Positions 63,334 through 64,000 of a DNA stretch of 64,000 nucleotides are shown piece by piece. The notes below the pieces were generated by a model, which saw only the letters and a list, made by a program, of their open reading frames with translations, ran no database searches and was not told the DNA's origin. This DNA comes from Burkholderia ambifaria (GTDB lineage: Bacteria; Pseudomonadota; Gammaproteobacteria; Burkholderiales; Burkholderiaceae): assembly GCF_001443045.1 (NCBI RefSeq), contig NZ_LKPJ01000033.1, positions 1 through 64,000 of the forward strand, given 5' to 3'. Both the position numbers and the translations under genes were made by a program. Position 1 is the first letter of the stretch; each line of letters begins with the position of its first letter.

Positions 63334-64000
63334 TCAGGCAAGCGGCTGGCCGGTGATGCGCTCGAGCGCTTCCTGGTACTTCGCGGCCGTCTTCTCGACG
63401 ACGTCGGCCGGCAGCGCCGGTGCCGGCGCAGTCTTGCCCCACGGCTGCGCCTCGAGCCAGTCGCGCACGAACTGCTTGTCGAACGACGGCGGGTTGGTGC
63501 CGACTTCGTACTGGTCTGCCGGCCAGAAGCGCGACGAATCGGCCGTCAGCACTTCGTCCATCAGGTACAGCTTGCCGTGGTTGTCGAGGCCGAATTCGAA
63601 CTTCGTGTCGGCGATGATGATGCCGCGCGTCGCCGCGTAGTCGGCCGCTTCCTTGTACAGCTTGATCGAGATGTCGCGAATCGTCGCGGCCAGCTCGGTG
63701 CCGATGCGGCGCTCGGTTTCCTCGAACGTGATGTTCTCGTCGTGCTCGCCGAGCTCGGCCTTCGCGGCCGGCGTGAAGATCGGCTCGGGCAGCTTCTGCG
63801 CGTTCTGCAGGCCTTCCGGCAGCTGCACGCCGCACACGGCGCCCGATGCCTGGTATTCCTTCCAGCCGCTGCCGGCCAGGTAGCCGCGCACGACCGCTTC
63901 GATCATGATCGGCTCGAGGCGCTTGACGACCGCGGCGCGGCCCTTGACCTGCTCGACCTCGTCGGCCGCGACGACCGCTTCAGGCGCGTCGCCCGTCAGG
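63334..64000 (-). CDS. purC: Phosphoribosylaminoimidazole-succinocarboxamide synthase (5' end outside window)
   Basis: SAICAR synthetase, joining CAIR and aspartate with ATP. The visible 221 or so C-terminal residues include VKGRAAVVKRLEPIMIEAVV, RGYLAGSGWKEYQASGAVCG, LPEPIFTPAAKAELGEHDENI and IIADTKFEFGL. The frame is open to the right edge, so the N terminus (about 75 residues by family length near 295) lies beyond it. It heads purC-purE-purK-sua5 on the minus strand as far as can be seen. Confidence 0.95.
   Translation of the reverse strand, partial: LTGDAPEAVVAADEVEQVKGRAAVVKRLEPIMIEAVVRGYLAGSGWKEYQASGAVCGVQLPEGLQNAQKLPEPIFTPAAKAELGEHDENITFEETERRIGTELAATIRDISIKLYKEAADYAATRGIIIADTKFEFGLDNHGKLYLMDEVLTADSSRFWPADQYEVGTNPPSFDKQFVRDWLEAQPWGKTAPAPALPADVVEKTAAKYQEALERITGQPLA

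Noticed and set aside
63334..63906. Treating the internal ATG at 63906 as the purC start
   Set aside because: The frame continues to the window edge with conserved SAICAR-synthetase sequence, so the true start lies outside the window.

Overview
The window is a GC-rich (roughly two-thirds G+C), densely packed chromosomal segment of a beta-proteobacterium. Gene content and order fit the main chromosome of the Burkholderia cepacia complex. The pointers are an htrA/degP gene behind its own two-component system, a BpeAB-OprB-type RND pump with a divergent TetR repressor, a kynB-kynU-kynA operon with a divergent Lrp/AsnC regulator, and zur-znuACB. The species assignment rests on recalled gene order and family knowledge, not on a search.

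Layout. 1-5 kb: a truncated gene end resembling a transposase tail, then xerD-ogt-queG on the minus strand and tsaE-amiC on the plus strand. 5-16.5 kb: housekeeping and stress genes (eamA exporter, pirin, thioredoxin-TPR CnoX, tcdA, pdxH, cfa, a DUF72 protein, msrA, a methanethiol-oxidase/SBP56 gene with an overlapping membrane protein, a flavin reductase). 16.5-20 kb: tryptophan-to-anthranilate kynurenine operon. 20.4-33.2 kb: a polyol catabolic island. Its plus arm carries D-arabitol dehydrogenase, xylulokinase and a SorC-type regulator. Its minus arm carries SmoS-like polyol dehydrogenase, PfkB kinase, GatZ-like protein, a complete polyol ABC transporter and a HAD phosphatase. Both arms start behind a matching 35-bp dyad, which ties them into one regulon.

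33.4-36.6 kb: zur-znuA-znuC-znuB zinc uptake operon with a candidate Zur box and a His-rich tail on the ATPase. 36.6-41.3 kb: a small hypothetical membrane protein, S-formylglutathione hydrolase next to a remnant of its usual formaldehyde-dehydrogenase partner, a second xylulokinase, and an NCS2 nucleobase permease with a structured leader. 41.7-48.8 kb: tripartite RND efflux operon (oprB, bpeB, bpeA) and divergent bpeR with an AcrR-type operator between them. 48.9-52.5 kb: isochorismatase-like hydrolase, divergent GlxA/AraC regulator and small conserved proteins. 52.5-56.2 kb: response regulator, sensor kinase and DegP/HtrA, with four phased CTTAA boxes in front of degP. 56.3-60.4 kb: PBP4-type peptidase, a probable structured RNA with its own terminator, a sterol-desaturase-family enzyme and a GDSL lipase. 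60.4-64 kb: Sua5/TsaC, purK, purE and the 3' part of purC.

Themes: envelope stress and efflux (DegP system, RND pump, AmiC, PBP4), metal and sugar uptake under local repressors, and tRNA t6A/ct6A modification (tsaE, tcdA, sua5). The most informative non-coding signals are the paired polyol-island operators, the degP repeats, the efflux operator, the 7-bp tandem repeat before the polyol-binding protein gene, and the possible small RNA at about 58.06-58.23 kb.
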